This document shows, piece after piece, positions 1-10,177 of a stretch of 64,000 nt of DNA. Below the pieces are notes generated by a model. The model searched no databases. It was not told the DNA's origin and worked only from the letters and a program-made list of their open reading frames with translations. The stretch covers positions 1,736,001-1,800,000 of the forward strand of contig QYRS01000005.1 in NCBI GenBank assembly GCA_006503535.1, read 5' to 3'. The translations under genes were made by a program, and so were the position numbers. This stretch comes from Arthrinium phaeospermum (lineage: Eukaryota > Ascomycota > Sordariomycetes > Amphisphaeriales > Apiosporaceae). Each line of letters starts with the position of its first letter. Position 1 is the first letter of the stretch.

Positions 1-219
1 GACCAGGTCACCTAACAAGACTGCGGTTTTATTGACCAACCGACCGGAAGAGTTAGATGGTCACCAACTAGTTGATTTGGCTGGCTCGGTTGCTGTAGTT
101 GCTATTTCGTAAGAATATGGGCTGCGGCTATGAATCTCACGATATTTCCATGGTGTTGAGCCCATCGGGTACCCCTTATCGACCGGGGGCTCCACATTAC
201 ACCGTGTATACATACCTCC
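1..219. other. 3' flank of the GNAT gene
   Basis: This stretch lies downstream of the stop codon of the minus-strand GNAT gene and contains no open frame with recognisable coding character. It probably holds that gene's 3' untranslated region. I see nothing else in it. Confidence 0.4.
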
Positions 220-1047
220 TCAAAGATGCATCTGGAGCAAAGTCCCTGGCCAGATCGTACCGTTTCCGCGCCTCATCTCGAAATCGCCCATGGCACTGAA
301 GCCCTGCCGTTCGTAGTATCTTACGGGAACGGTTAGCGATCACTCCGAGACGAGCCAAGATGGCGAGGAACCCTACTTGACTAGGTTTCTTCCATTGCCG
401 GCCCAGGCATCCACATACATGGCCCCGCTCCCTTTCTTCTGGTAATGCTGTTTTAGTAGCTGGAGTAGCGCTGCTCCTGCCCCTCGATGGTGTCGTCCGG
501 TCCGATGGTCCGCGACCATGACCTCGAGGTACGCAAAACCCCCGGCCGTCGTGCCCTCCTCGTCGTCCTCGTCCCCGTCATCACCGACCGTCGGTAGCTT
601 CAGGTGCGGCTGCGAGCGGATGTAGTCAGGGACCCAGCCCTCGCGGACGCACGCCGCCGCGACCGCAAGCCAGACCCGGCCGTCGGCACCGACACGCGTG
701 TGGAGGACGACACCGGCCCCGGCCCCGGTCCCGGTCTCGGTAGTAGGATCCTCGCCGTCCATGCCGATCTCGACCTCGGCGATGAACACGCCAACCTTGT
801 CGCCGGTGCCGGTTTGGCGGTACGACTGGGACTGCGTGATGGACTCTTGCGTTTCCGCTACGAAGCCGTCTCTCTCGGAGAAAGGCACCTGGCCCCACAT
901 GTCGCCCCCTCCTATCGACTGCAGGTAGGGCAACGTGGAGTCGAAGGCAGCGACCAGGAACTCTGCGTCGTTCGATAGCAGTCCCGCTTCGCGCATGTGG
1001 TAGGGCAGGATATCCGGCATGGTCAATGTTGGTATCAATTCCTTCAT
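220..1047 (-). CDS. GNAT-family N-acetyltransferase
   Basis: Predicted 256-residue acetyltransferase; the acceptor substrate is unknown. Model: complement(join(220..319,377..1047)). The first exon alone ends in a stop just after NGRNLVK. A 57-nt intron with donor GTAGGG, branch GCTAAC and acceptor AG restores the usual GNAT ending, KYYERQGF, and the protein finishes at LLQMHL. Motif A, which binds acetyl-CoA, is seen as RHHRGAGAALL near residues 185-195 (a variant of the usual Q/RxxGxG/A). It is followed by YVDAWAGN (211-218) and the YYERQGF motif B region. A Gly/Thr/Glu-rich segment (about 97-112) and an acidic insert (155-166, GDDGDEDDEEG) lengthen the domain compared with minimal GNATs. 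The start is the first in-frame Met, with a stop upstream. The family is well supported; a specific substrate (amine, peptide or antibiotic) cannot be inferred. Confidence 0.82.
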
Positions 1048-3380
1048 GGGGTTAACGAGGAGGGGTGGGAGGTGAAAACGGCCGGAGGAGGCAGGAGAAG
1101 CTGATGGAGAGAAGCTGCTAGGAGGAGCTAATTAATTGACGATGAGTAGTTATTTATTGCGAGGGAAAGCTTTCAGGAAGGACCGGTGCTGATTGGTCAG
1201 CCCCCTGGCATGAATGCTGACCACCCTACCCAATAGATACTCCGAATCATACTGGAGCTGCATCGGATATGCATTCGAAGCTCTTTACGGCGACAGATGG
1301 GGCACATCACTCGGGCAGTCGAGCAGCCCACCACGACGTTACACGGCATAAGGAAACAAGTTAACGGAGTACGGTTCAACTGCGAAGGTGATATGTCGAG
1401 AGCAGTATACTTCAGCTTATAATAAAAGAGGGGATGGTATTGGTGGAGTATATGTCCAGTATTTCCCAACATACTTAAGTAATAACTCAGTATACCTCCC
1501 CCTTTGCTCTCCATCCAGACATATGCTTCACAGAGTAGTTCAGTGGTTCGTAAAATACAACAGACGGCTGAAATTTAGCGAGTGCGGCGAATACAAGTTT
1601 GGTTTCAGCACATGTCGTAGGTCAAATCCGTTGATCGATAATGACATTATCGTTCCGTCAGGGGGCTTCTGAAATGGAATCCGTTTTGACCAACCACCAT
1701 TTACCAGATACGCTTCCGATGCACTCTACTGATCAACGCGAACAGGCTTATCGTATGCTGTATCGGCATCGGGTTCGGTGCGGCCTGGGAAGAGGGTCCG
1801 GAGTCAGGCATAGAAAGCCTCCAAGTACCCGTCCACATATCACGGGACCTGTGCTCACCCGTAATGGCAAGAGTAGTCTCCAACTCTTTCGACGCCTTTG
1901 CTGGCGGCGTTTCGGTGCACCCAACCCTTGGCCCGAGTCTTCCTTGACCTGTTATCTCTGATCCCTGACACTTGGACCTACGTACTGGCGGACATCTCAG
2001 GGCCGTTGTATCGTGACCGCCAGCTCGTCGAAAGCGATCATCCATGATCCTCTAGAAGATATCGACTACGGAACGCGGCGTGGTTAGGATCGCTTGCTCA
2101 CGTTTGAGCAACTTTGAGCAAACTGCATTATACTTACAGGCCTATCATGGCAAATCAAGGTTGGTGGCTTGGAGCAAGCGGCCAACATGACGATACAATA
2201 GCATGTATTGTAGTGATACACAAGACGGTTCACATGTCTATATCATTCCACTGTATTGTATGCTCTCTCTGTTGGCTGTGGTGTTTCGCCGGAGTATGGT
2301 TCCATTCCTGGGAAGACCCATCGTAAAGACTTGCATCCCCGCCTCCATCGTGAGCCCCGTGCTGTTGGCAGGTCAGCAAGCACAGCATGACCCAGACCGA
2401 AGCCACGGTCCAGAGCAGGTGACCCATCGCACTGGACGTGAAAGCGCTCACGATGGCCATGGGCTAGACGCAGGGGGCTAGGAGCAACGCCGTGACGCCC
2501 TTGAGGAGATGCGTCACGTGTAAGGCTCGGCTTCCAAAACAGGCTCATCCGCTGGCGATCCAGTCCGTGGTGATTTTGGAGGGCGCCAGCGGCGCCAGCG
2601 TTGTGGTATCCCAGCATGACAGCCACGAGAACGCACGCAGTTCTTTCTCGAAGAGTCTAGGCCTGGCCTGGACTGGCTCTTCCGGCGCTCGGCGCTGCTC
2701 ACCCTCGCCCTCCTTGACGGGGGAGGGTCGAGTGGCAGTCGCCGACGGACCAGGTATCTCGTTGAATCAAAAGATAGAGCGAGGGAGAAGCTGATACACA
2801 CCCAGGCGCCCTCCACCGATAGCCTCAAGAGAGTCTCTCTCGAAGCCAGCGGTTCATGACACCTGTGTGAGTATCAGCTTCTCCCCCGATCTTCTAAAAG
2901 AAAGAAAAATTGAAAAGAGCAGACCGAGGTAGATTTTTATATTGCCAGTAATCGAAGTCGAAAACGATCACCCACGTCGAAGCCGAACTTTATCCCCTTT
3001 TATCTTGCTCGCACACGACCTTCAACGCCGGCGGGGGGTGGATTCCCAACGGTGGTTCAGTGAAAACTGTAACTGCGTACCACGATAATCTCAGAGTATA
3101 TATACTCAAACAGGCCGTACCGAATGGATACCTGCAGTGAGTCAGATATGATACCGGAAGTATAAATGGTCTTTAGATTTTGGGCAGACCACTACCAACG
3201 CCCAACGGAGAAAGCAAAAAAGGGCTTTCTGGAGGCAATAAGAGCGCAGAAGTTGGCAGACTTATTTGCAAGCTAGAACAGACAGCCGAGAGAATGCATT
3301 AATTCTTTTTCAGTCCTAAGACCATTCGGTGAGCGTCACGTCCTCGAAGAACTGATAGCCCCCCCATAAGATAGTGTAAG
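1048..3380. other. Intergenic region between two divergent genes
   Basis: This 2.3-kb stretch separates the start of the minus-strand GNAT gene from the plus-strand histidine-rich gene, so it must contain both promoters. No open frame in it shows a recognisable domain. A short interrupted membrane-protein-like frame near 2250-2640 (minus) is listed separately. The last 500 bases are AT-richer and contain A-runs near 2900-2940, as expected of a promoter. Confidence 0.5.
2250..2640 (-). pseudogene. Possible degraded membrane-protein fragment
   Basis: One minus-strand frame reads as hydrophobic protein across two stop codons. Around 2500-2600 it gives FSWLSCWDTTTLAPL, then a TGA, then THLLKGVTALLLAPCV, then a TAG. 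It resumes as SAMGHLLWTVASVWVMLCLL. Two or three candidate membrane helices in one frame, broken only by TGA and TAG (which C-to-T change of CGA and CAG would produce), suggest a decayed membrane-protein gene. I cannot name a family, and chance hydrophobicity is a real alternative. Confidence 0.2.
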
Positions 3381-6086
3381 ATGGAGCATCAGCCGCTCAC
3401 GGGGTGTCGCTACACCATTGTCGGGGACTATCACGACCTCCGGACGGCGCCGAGGGTCGTCATAGAACCCATCGCCAACCACCACCCCGGAGGCGTAGAC
3501 GCGGGTGTCCTCGCGGCCGAGACCAAGTGGTTCGAGCAAATGCTCCAAGGGGAGATCGACAAAATCAACCGGCAACGCAAGAGAAACGATTGGTTCGACT
3601 CCCAGTATCACTGGGACAGCAAAGAACAGGCATGGACTGGTAATCCGAACCGTGAGCCCGCGAAGCGGACCCGAAGGCATACTCGCTTTGGCCAGGAGCC
3701 TCGCCAAAAGCCGGGAGAGGCAGGCCCCTCCGAGCGGCAGGTGAAGAGCGACATTAATCTGCCCGAGCAGGTAGATAAGCACCCAACCACTGCGCGGAGG
3801 GTTCGCACCCACGAACAGCCTCTGCACAACCACCGCCGGACTGACAAACACAGGCCTGAACGTGAACATCACGCCAAACACGTCCAACCAAAGCATGCCC
3901 ACGGTCACCACCACAACCACCTCCAACCCCATCATCGTCACCACAAACAGGCTCACCACCAACAAGCCCAAAAGACGCATGCGGAAAGCAGCCGAAAACA
4001 GCACAATCAGAGCGACGACAAGATGCAACTTGTACAGCCAGGGCTCCCAGCCCCAGGCCTCAATCAAGACCATCACCCCGAGCTCGATGTGCTCGATAAA
4101 TTGTTCCCCGACGACGATGAACCTCAACACAACAAGAGTCCCCCGCCTGAAAAACATGAGCAGCCGCGTCGTCATGCTTCCAGGCCTGTCCTCCACCGAG
4201 CGCAATCCTCAAAAATAAGGCTTGCTCGACACAACCCACCGCGCCCACAGCGGCCGGTCCTGCGTCGCTCAGAGAAGTACCTCGAGAACAATCCCAAACG
4301 TGAGCCGAAGAAGCAACAGCAGCAGCAGAAGCAGAATTCCAAACACCATGCCAAGAAAGCTGTAAAGTTCGTGCCGCCTTCACCTCACAAAGGGGACGAC
4401 GTCGTGGATGGTCAGCCCACAACCACCACGCATCACCAGAGCGAGGGAAACCCATACCCTGGCACATACTCTGGCTCGGAAAATCCAGCGCAAGAAGATC
4501 ACAAGACGCCGCAGCACGATGATGAGCCGCAGTCTAGCCCCAGAGAGGCCACCCAGTGCCCCAGCCAAGGCGGTGCCCCTTCAACTAGTGCCGGCAAGAC
4601 TCCGATGCCACGCTCACGCAGGTCGACATTCATCATCGGCCCTGACAACAACAGCAGCGCCTCCGACTCCAGTAGTCCTCGTGACGACGCCACCGCTGGA
4701 AAGGGTGTCGAGGTCGAAGCCGCCAACAACCCTCAGCGCAGACAGCAGCTCAACGCCGCTGCCAGTCGGGGCGGCGAGAAACAGCAGTGCCTTAAAACGG
4801 TAGAGCAGCTGCGGCAGCGGCGTAAAATCACCTTCCAAGACAACTATGAGGCTGCTTGCTCAGACGAGGACGACGATGAAGAAGTCGAGAACAACAGTGT
4901 CGAACGCCCAAAGGCCCAATCACCACCACAGGCAGCACCGGCATCACCGCAACATGCTCAAGCTCATTCTTCGAGCCAGACTTCCAAAGCCGGGAACCCA
5001 CAGCAGCCCTCTGCTGCTGGTAAGGGCGGCAAAGGAGAAGAAGAAAACTTCGAGACCCTGAAGCAAAAGCTCCGGCTCCGCATGCTGGCCGAGGCCAACG
5101 AAGATGCCGTGGGCTCAGATGACGAGGAGAGCGAGACAGACGACGAGGAGGCCCCCAAGGCGCGACCTCTGCCATCACATATGCGACGGCACCAGAAACA
5201 GCCACAAGCACAGCCCGGTCCCTCGAACCAGTCCAGAGCCCAAAGGCAAGAAGACGTGAGGAAGCAACTCCTCGATATCATGCGTGCTGAAGAGGGAAAC
5301 GCAACGTCCGCCATCCAGGAAGAGGATGAGGAGGAGGAAGAGAATGCAGCGGAAGGACCCGCTCCTGCCACCTACCAGCCCAGCTCTCTTCTAACGCAAG
5401 GCCTCATGGCCGAGCGAGCCCAAAAGGCCGAGAAGGCCCAGAAGACCCGGAAAGCCGCCGCTGCCGCCGCCGCTCTTGTTGCCGATACACACGGCTGGCT
5501 CCCCGAACAGAAGAAGCAGCAGCAGCAGAGAGAGCACGGCCACCGCCATCGAGCAGCGCCCCACCACCACCAACACAAACAAGCCCCCGTGACGGTCACC
5601 ACCCAACTGCAGCCCAAAGACGCGGAGCAGATGGGCCTCCCCGAGCTCGTCACCACCGTCGTCCACGACGTGCCGGCCACGCTCGCGGCGCAGAAGCAGC
5701 AGACCCTCAAGTCGCTGCGGCAGATGGAGCAGTTCACCTCGGAAGGCCGCCGGACGGGCCTCCCGCTGCGGCGCATCGAGCAGGCGGACGATGACAGGCA
5801 GGCGGAGCAGGACCGGAAGAAGAAGGCAGAGGAGGAGGAGGAGGCCCGACAAACGGGCAGCCCGCCAAAGAGAGTGGCTTCAGCGGCGGCGTTGGCGAGG
5901 GCGGAAGAAACAGACTTTGCTGCTGCTGCTCACGCTTCTGCGCACGCGGCTGCGGTGGTGGGGGGTGCTGAAGATAGGCGTCCGCCGCGCCGGGGCTTGT
6001 ATATCGGCCACTACATCTTGGATCATCTGCACGATGACCTGCGCTCGCAGCCGATTCATTTACCCGACTGGGGTATACACTGGTGA
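3381..6086 (+). CDS. Large histidine-rich, disordered hypothetical protein
   Basis: An uninterrupted 901-residue frame without a recognised domain. The N-terminus (1-90) looks foldable (CRYTIVGDYHDL, TKWFEQMLQGEIDKINRQRKR). Residues 144-208 contain 21 histidines in 65 positions (for example HGHHHNHLQPHHRHHKQAHH). The rest is rich in Gln, Ser, Pro and charge, with acidic blocks (SDEDDDEEVENN, EEDEEEEENAAEG), Ala runs and basic stretches (KKAEEEEEARQ, PKARPLPSHMRRHQK). The last 30 residues (RRGLYIGHYILDHL, then LRSQPIHLPDWGIHW) look ordered and could be a conserved short motif. A nuclear or condensate-forming role is inference from composition only. The start has an acceptable context and no closer alternative. 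The antisense strand at 3336-4205 is also open, but that follows from CAC/CAN codons reading as Val/Leu in reverse. The downstream neighbour, the BTB gene, is convergent. Confidence 0.7.
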   Translation: MEHQPLTGCRYTIVGDYHDLRTAPRVVIEPIANHHPGGVDAGVLAAETKWFEQMLQGEIDKINRQRKRNDWFDSQYHWDSKEQAWTGNPNREPAKRTRRHTRFGQEPRQKPGEAGPSERQVKSDINLPEQVDKHPTTARRVRTHEQPLHNHRRTDKHRPEREHHAKHVQPKHAHGHHHNHLQPHHRHHKQAHHQQAQKTHAESSRKQHNQSDDKMQLVQPGLPAPGLNQDHHPELDVLDKLFPDDDEPQHNKSPPPEKHEQPRRHASRPVLHRAQSSKIRLARHNPPRPQRPVLRRSEKYLENNPKREPKKQQQQQKQNSKHHAKKAVKFVPPSPHKGDDVVDGQPTTTTHHQSEGNPYPGTYSGSENPAQEDHKTPQHDDEPQSSPREATQCPSQGGAPSTSAGKTPMPRSRRSTFIIGPDNNSSASDSSSPRDDATAGKGVEVEAANNPQRRQQLNAAASRGGEKQQCLKTVEQLRQRRKITFQDNYEAACSDEDDDEEVENNSVERPKAQSPPQAAPASPQHAQAHSSSQTSKAGNPQQPSAAGKGGKGEEENFETLKQKLRLRMLAEANEDAVGSDDEESETDDEEAPKARPLPSHMRRHQKQPQAQPGPSNQSRAQRQEDVRKQLLDIMRAEEGNATSAIQEEDEEEEENAAEGPAPATYQPSSLLTQGLMAERAQKAEKAQKTRKAAAAAAALVADTHGWLPEQKKQQQQREHGHRHRAAPHHHQHKQAPVTVTTQLQPKDAEQMGLPELVTTVVHDVPATLAAQKQQTLKSLRQMEQFTSEGRRTGLPLRRIEQADDDRQAEQDRKKKAEEEEEARQTGSPPKRVASAAALARAEETDFAAAAHASAHAAAVVGGAEDRRPPRRGLYIGHYILDHLHDDLRSQPIHLPDWGIHW

Positions 6087-6982
6087 GAGAGTAACAAAGA
6101 TGGTGGGCCAGCTCGCTCGGGACACGCTGGCGGCAGGACACCGACAGGTTTCCAGTATTGGCCACTGTGGCGGGTTCCCCTCCCAGCCCAGGGCGAGGAG
6201 TTTGGAGCTATGGGTAAATGTTGTATTTGTGTTGTTTTGATGTTTGGGATATTGGCGTTCGTTTGGATCCATGGACTTACATGAAGCATTGGGATTGGAT
6301 GATACCCTTTGATTTCGAGGGAGTTTTTTGGCGCAGATGATCCGGGTAATTGGATTATGACATTGCTCGCTGGAGTAACCAGGTAGAATAAACAGAAAAC
6401 TCAGTCAGATTGATCAAGCCTTCTCTTTCCTTCCTGTTTCGATGTGATGTGTATATATTTGCGATAAAATGAAAGGCCACAATACGCCGTACGTATCTCC
6501 GCGTATAAAAATGGAGGCTGCGAAAACGTAGGCAAGGTATGGAGGAATCAGAATCAAGCATTGTAGGTAGATCAAGATTAGGTATGTTAGATGGGCAAAG
6601 AAGGCCCGGCATGTTGATTTGTCTCACTTAGCAATGTCCTGATCATTAATGTTGAGTAATACATAATATTCATTTCCATCGTAACAACTGCCATTGAGTG
6701 AATCGCAGAAGTGTCGCATCAAGGGGTATCATTCTCTCCTCTCAGTAGTAAACGCCATCCGCACGCCAAACGCCTTTTCCGAGGCTCCAAATTCCATGGC
6801 GAGAACCATCGCACACATAGGTTCGCCTACACCAAACATTCTCTCATATCCGCAGTGTCATCAATATGTACACTTCTCCCCGTTTCCGCAGTGTCATCAA
6901 TATGTACACTTCTCCCGTTTCCATATATACAACCGTCCCCTTTATTCGTCGTCTGTTCTCTCCTCCCCCATTCAATGCCAGT
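6087..6982. other. Convergent intergenic region (3' ends of two genes)
   Basis: This 0.9-kb AT-richer stretch lies between the stops of the plus-strand histidine-rich gene and the minus-strand BTB gene. It should hold both 3' untranslated regions. It also carries the 36-bp duplication listed separately. No gene is seen. Confidence 0.5.
6851..6921. repeat. 36-bp direct tandem duplication
   Basis: A unit beginning CGCAGTGTCATCAATATGTA and ending in TTCTCCC(C)GTTTC occurs twice head to tail, at about 6851-6886 and 6887-6921, with near-perfect identity. The second copy has one fewer C in the C-run. It lies just downstream of the BTB gene stop, probably in its 3' untranslated region. The near identity suggests a recent slippage duplication. 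Confidence 0.85.
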
Positions 6983-7988
6983 TCAGTTTGCCAGGTGCAA
7001 CGAATGCCTGTCGAGGTGCAACGGGTGCTTGTCTAGGTGAAGCAAACTTCCGTCCTCGTCGTCCACCACGCTTGTTGGGGCGCTTGGCAACACCGCCGTT
7101 ACCGTGTCCTCGTCCCATCTCGGGGCCTTGGGCTTGGCCTTCTCGGTGGCTCGGATGGCGCGAGCATACTCCTGGCCGTCTGTCGTCTGGACGTATGACT
7201 GGAACACTGGGTGACAGCGCAGCTTGGGTGCGACCGCCTCGCCAGCATCGTACAGCATCTTCCACAATCCGGCGTGCCACTCATGGCGGTTGGCTAGCTT
7301 GACCTGAACGTGGGGTTAGTATGTTTTGTTGGTGTGGTTGGTAGCAGGCAGGGCTGCTTCAGTGGGGGTGCCAACTTACGGCTCGGATCAAGGAAGCGAG
7401 GTGGGCGCGCTCGCACTCGCGCTCCAGGCTCTCTGGGAGCTCGATGAAGCATTTCGTCAGCTCCTCGGTGACCGATGCAGCTTTGGTGACTGCGATGGTT
7501 TTCATGGCGTCGATGCCGAAGTGGTGGCCGATCAGCCAGATCTTGGCGCAAGAGAGGTAGGACATGTGAAGCTCCCATGCCTGTTCGCGGGTCCAGCAAC
7601 CGCTGTAGCACACCTCCAGGGTGGCGTAGAAGACCTCCGAGGTATCACATTCAGAGAAGGTGGGAATGGTGAAGATCTCAGGCTCTGAAGTATCGTAGTC
7701 GTGCAGGAGATCGCTGAAGACCTTGGATCCTTGCATGAGTGTCTGGGCGTTGCAAGGGTACTCCTTGCTCTTGTACTCCAGACAGACATCGTCCATGTCA
7801 GTGAGCTCATCTTCGTGAAGCGTAGGGGCCTCGTTTTCGACGGCAGCGGGTGCGAGGTGTGCGTCAGCATCACCGTCCATGTCAATGTCCATATCGAGGT
7901 CGAGGTCGAGGTCGATGTCGATGATCAGGTCGTCTGAAGTCTTGTTGGCGCCAAGGCGGTTGATGGGATGATCTTCGATGGACCACAT
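6983..7988 (-). CDS. BTB/POZ domain protein
   Basis: Predicted 309-residue protein of the fungal BTB/POZ type, which usually mediates protein-protein contact and often adapts substrates to Cullin-3 ligases. Model: complement(join(6983..7303,7380..7988)). The 76-nt intron has donor GTAAGT, branch ATACTAAC and acceptor CAG, and joins in phase 0. Residues 22-42 are an alternating Asp/Leu/Met run (DIDLDLDLDMDIDMDGD) encoded by a GAGGTC-type hexamer repeat. The BTB fold spans about 68-135: VCLEYKSKEYPCNAQTLMQGSKVFSDLL, PEIFTIPTFSECDTSEVFYATLEVCYSG, continuing into helices (YLSCAKIWLIGHHFGIDAM). The pattern of the L/F-x-V strand, S-x-V-F-S-x-LL and a final Y-x-G is typical. After the intron another helical stretch (NRHEWHAGLWKMLYDAG) follows. 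The last 35 residues are uncertain because a second frame there (VAKRPNKRGGRRGRK) also looks protein-like. The partner and function are unknown. Confidence 0.78.
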
Positions 7989-9442
7989 GATGATTTGTTT
8001 AACGTGAAGATGATGAGGTGGTTGTTTTTTGCAGATGGAATCTGACTCGTGGTGGGTTGTTCAACGTTCGTGAAGATGTAGGAGATGTTGGTTTTTCGTC
8101 TCCAAGATGGAATCTGATTGATGGTGGAACGTTCAACGTTCGTGGTGATGAAGGAGATGTTGGTTTTTCGTCTCCCAGAAGGAAATTCGCTGGTGGTGGA
8201 ACGGTCAACGTTCGTGAAAATGATGAAGGTGTAGGTTTTTCCTCTTCTCTCGGATGGAATGTGACTGGAGCAAGTGGTCTGATGAGGAGGTCTGATGTTG
8301 TTTCTGATGTTGTTGATGTGATGTGCGAGAGAGCAAGAGGATGAAGAGAGAAAGAGATTCTGAAGGTTGTTTAAGGCCCGAGAAGTTGTTTGATGCAGCT
8401 TCAATCGCCGAAGGGTTGTGGGTACGGAGATCGAATGGGAAAGAGGAAAAACAACCAGATCAGAAAAGGTGTCTCCGTTAGGACTTTGATTGTCGTTCGT
8501 GGTTGGTAGGTTTACAACAATCCAGTTTCTTGACGAGGAAAAGGTGCCCACCCTGCAAAGTGTGAACCGAACAACAAACACAATGCCGCGTCGACGTGTT
8601 TGTCGATGCCCCGTTCAATCTTATCTAGGAGATAGATAATCTTATCAAGATGAGTCAAACATCAGTAACTTCTACTTGGAGTTGTGCCGAGTACTTCATA
8701 TCCCTCGGTACGCGTCTACACACCTTCATGCTACAAGATTATTTCTGCCCAGCTCAATTCCCAGTTTTACGTGTACGGGATAAGGACTGAGATGACCTGC
8801 CCAGAAAGCCTTCTGTGCAGCTAGTCGTTACAAATATGGATAGGGTTGATGCTGATGTTGTTGTGTTGATGGCCGAACGCCTCAATAAGATACGATGATA
8901 CTTTTGCAGTCCCATGGGCCAAGTCATGATACCATGTTCCACTCAACGGCATTGCACATACATCTGATGAAATACCACGAGACCCCAAGCCACGAACACA
9001 GGTACTCATTTATGCTGATGTTCGAAACTTGATCACGGGCAGGGCAACATTATCTCATATTCAAGACGGTTGAATGGCAAGGTACCTAGGAGAATCAGAT
9101 AATGTATTTCAAGTAAATTCTTGTAACCAATAAATCTGCCCATATGTTCCCTGCAAACGTACGCTTGCTCGACAAAATAACGTAGAATGATAAGCAGCGT
9201 AATGTACGACCTCATTACCACATCTAGTAAATGCATGTATCAATTTCAAATAAAGCCACCCGCCAAGTAGTTCCCATGAAAAACCAGATAAGAAGAAAAA
9301 GAAATACATCGATACGCCATCAAACTCCTTGCTTCCCTAGATAGGCCGTTCCTCTCACATGGTGTGCCATTCAAGACATGAGACTCGTTAAGCGTAACAG
9401 CGTCGTTCGTCTACCCAGCCCAGCCGGCAGATCGATCACACC
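7989..9442. other. 5' leader of the BTB gene and 3' flank of the proline-rich gene
   Basis: This 1.45-kb region lies between two minus-strand genes. Its left 600 bases would be the leader and promoter of the BTB gene and contain the 72-bp repeat array. Its right part (about 8600-9440) is AT-richer and shows no coding signal. Confidence 0.45.
8036..8260. repeat. 72-bp tandem repeat, about three copies
   Basis: The anchor TCAACGTTCG recurs at 8061, 8133 and 8205, exactly 72 bp apart. It is followed each time by TG(A/G)(A/T)(G/A)ATG, a GGAGATGTTGG-like segment and GTTTTTC(G/C)TCTCC. Copies have diverged by substitution without indels. The period is 24 codons, and all three copies are open on the minus strand (repeat core RRKTNISFITTNVERSTINQ) within a 218-codon frame from 8581 to 7925 that overlaps the BTB start out of frame. 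The plus strand is open as well. It may be a repetitive leader or a small repeat protein. Confidence 0.85.
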
Positions 9443-10177
9443 CTAGTCGCGGTGATAGTACTGCCGGCGCCGCCTGTCCTCGATGACGATCTCGCGATCG
9501 CGCTCCTCGCTGCGCCGGCGGGGCTCGAAGCGGCGGGGCGCGTCCACGTAGCGGTACTCGGGCTCGGGCGACCGCTCCCGCTCGCGGACGGGGTAGGGAA
9601 CCGGGTAGGGGACGGGCACGCGGACGGGCACCAGCGTCTCGCGCTCGACGTAGACCTCGCGCTCCCGGCTGTCGTAGCGGTCGTGGCTGTGGCCGCGGCT
9701 GTGCCCCCGGCTGTGGCTGCTGTGGGAGGACTTGGTGCTCTTGGGCGGCTTGTGCGACGACTTCTTGCTGCGCGGCGGCTTGGGGGGCGACGGCTCCACG
9801 TCCACGGCGATGACCTCGATCTGGTCGAGCTCCGGCGACGGCGACCGGCAGGGCGGCGGCGGTGGCGGAGGCAGCGGCTCAGGCTCGGGCTCGGGCAGGC
9901 ATGGTGCGGGTGGAGGCGGGGGAGGTGGAGTGGGAATCACGATTGGCGCTGGAGCTGGAGCTGGAGTTGGGACTCGAATTGGCTCTGGCTCGGGAAGACA
10001 GGGTGGTGGAGGTGGGTATTCGCGATAGACTGGGGGCGGGGGAGGAGGAGATGGTGCAGGCACAATAGTGGTGATCCTCTGCTTGACATGCTTGTGGCCG
10101 TGATTTGGGGGCTCGAGGTAGACCACCTTCTTGTGCTTGTGGTGCCTCTCCCTCCGCGGCGCTTCAGTGGTATACAT
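9443..10177 (-). CDS. Proline-rich, Arg/Glu-tailed hypothetical protein
   Basis: A single-exon 244-residue protein that I cannot assign to a family. After a basic, His-rich N-terminus (RRERHHKHKKVVYLEPPNHGHKH), residues 40-115 are dominated by proline runs (PSPPPPPPVYREYPPPPP, IPTPPPPPPPAP, EPLPPPPPPP) with PEPEP dipeptides. A Ser/Lys/His segment (SKKSSHKPPKSTKSSHSSHS) follows, then a Val/Pro-rich stretch (VPVRVPVPYPVPYPV). The tail is made of alternating Arg and Glu (RRSEERDREIVIEDRRRR). Such composition suits binding to SH3, WW or profilin domains, or an RS-like nuclear role; this is inference. The start is the only Met near the N-terminus. The low complexity and strong GC bias make the opposite strand open too, but the codon pattern fits this strand better. 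Confidence 0.68.
   Translation of the reverse strand: MYTTEAPRRERHHKHKKVVYLEPPNHGHKHVKQRITTIVPAPSPPPPPPVYREYPPPPPCLPEPEPIRVPTPAPAPAPIVIPTPPPPPPPAPCLPEPEPEPLPPPPPPPCRSPSPELDQIEVIAVDVEPSPPKPPRSKKSSHKPPKSTKSSHSSHSRGHSRGHSHDRYDSREREVYVERETLVPVRVPVPYPVPYPVRERERSPEPEYRYVDAPRRFEPRRRSEERDREIVIEDRRRRQYYHRD

Noticed and set aside
3588..3600. GGTTCGACTCCC resembling a tRNA B box
   Set aside because: It lies inside a coding frame, and no acceptor stem or A box is found at the right distance.
3336..4205. Minus-strand 289-codon hydrophobic frame opposite the histidine-rich gene
   Set aside because: Its Val/Leu richness is the mirror image of CAC/CAN histidine and glutamine codons on the plus strand; the plus-strand frame is three times longer.
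6972..7280. Alternative frame giving a basic Gly/Arg C-terminus for the BTB protein
   Set aside because: Attractive composition, but it needs an extra intron or frameshift; the direct frame after the first intron is open to a stop.
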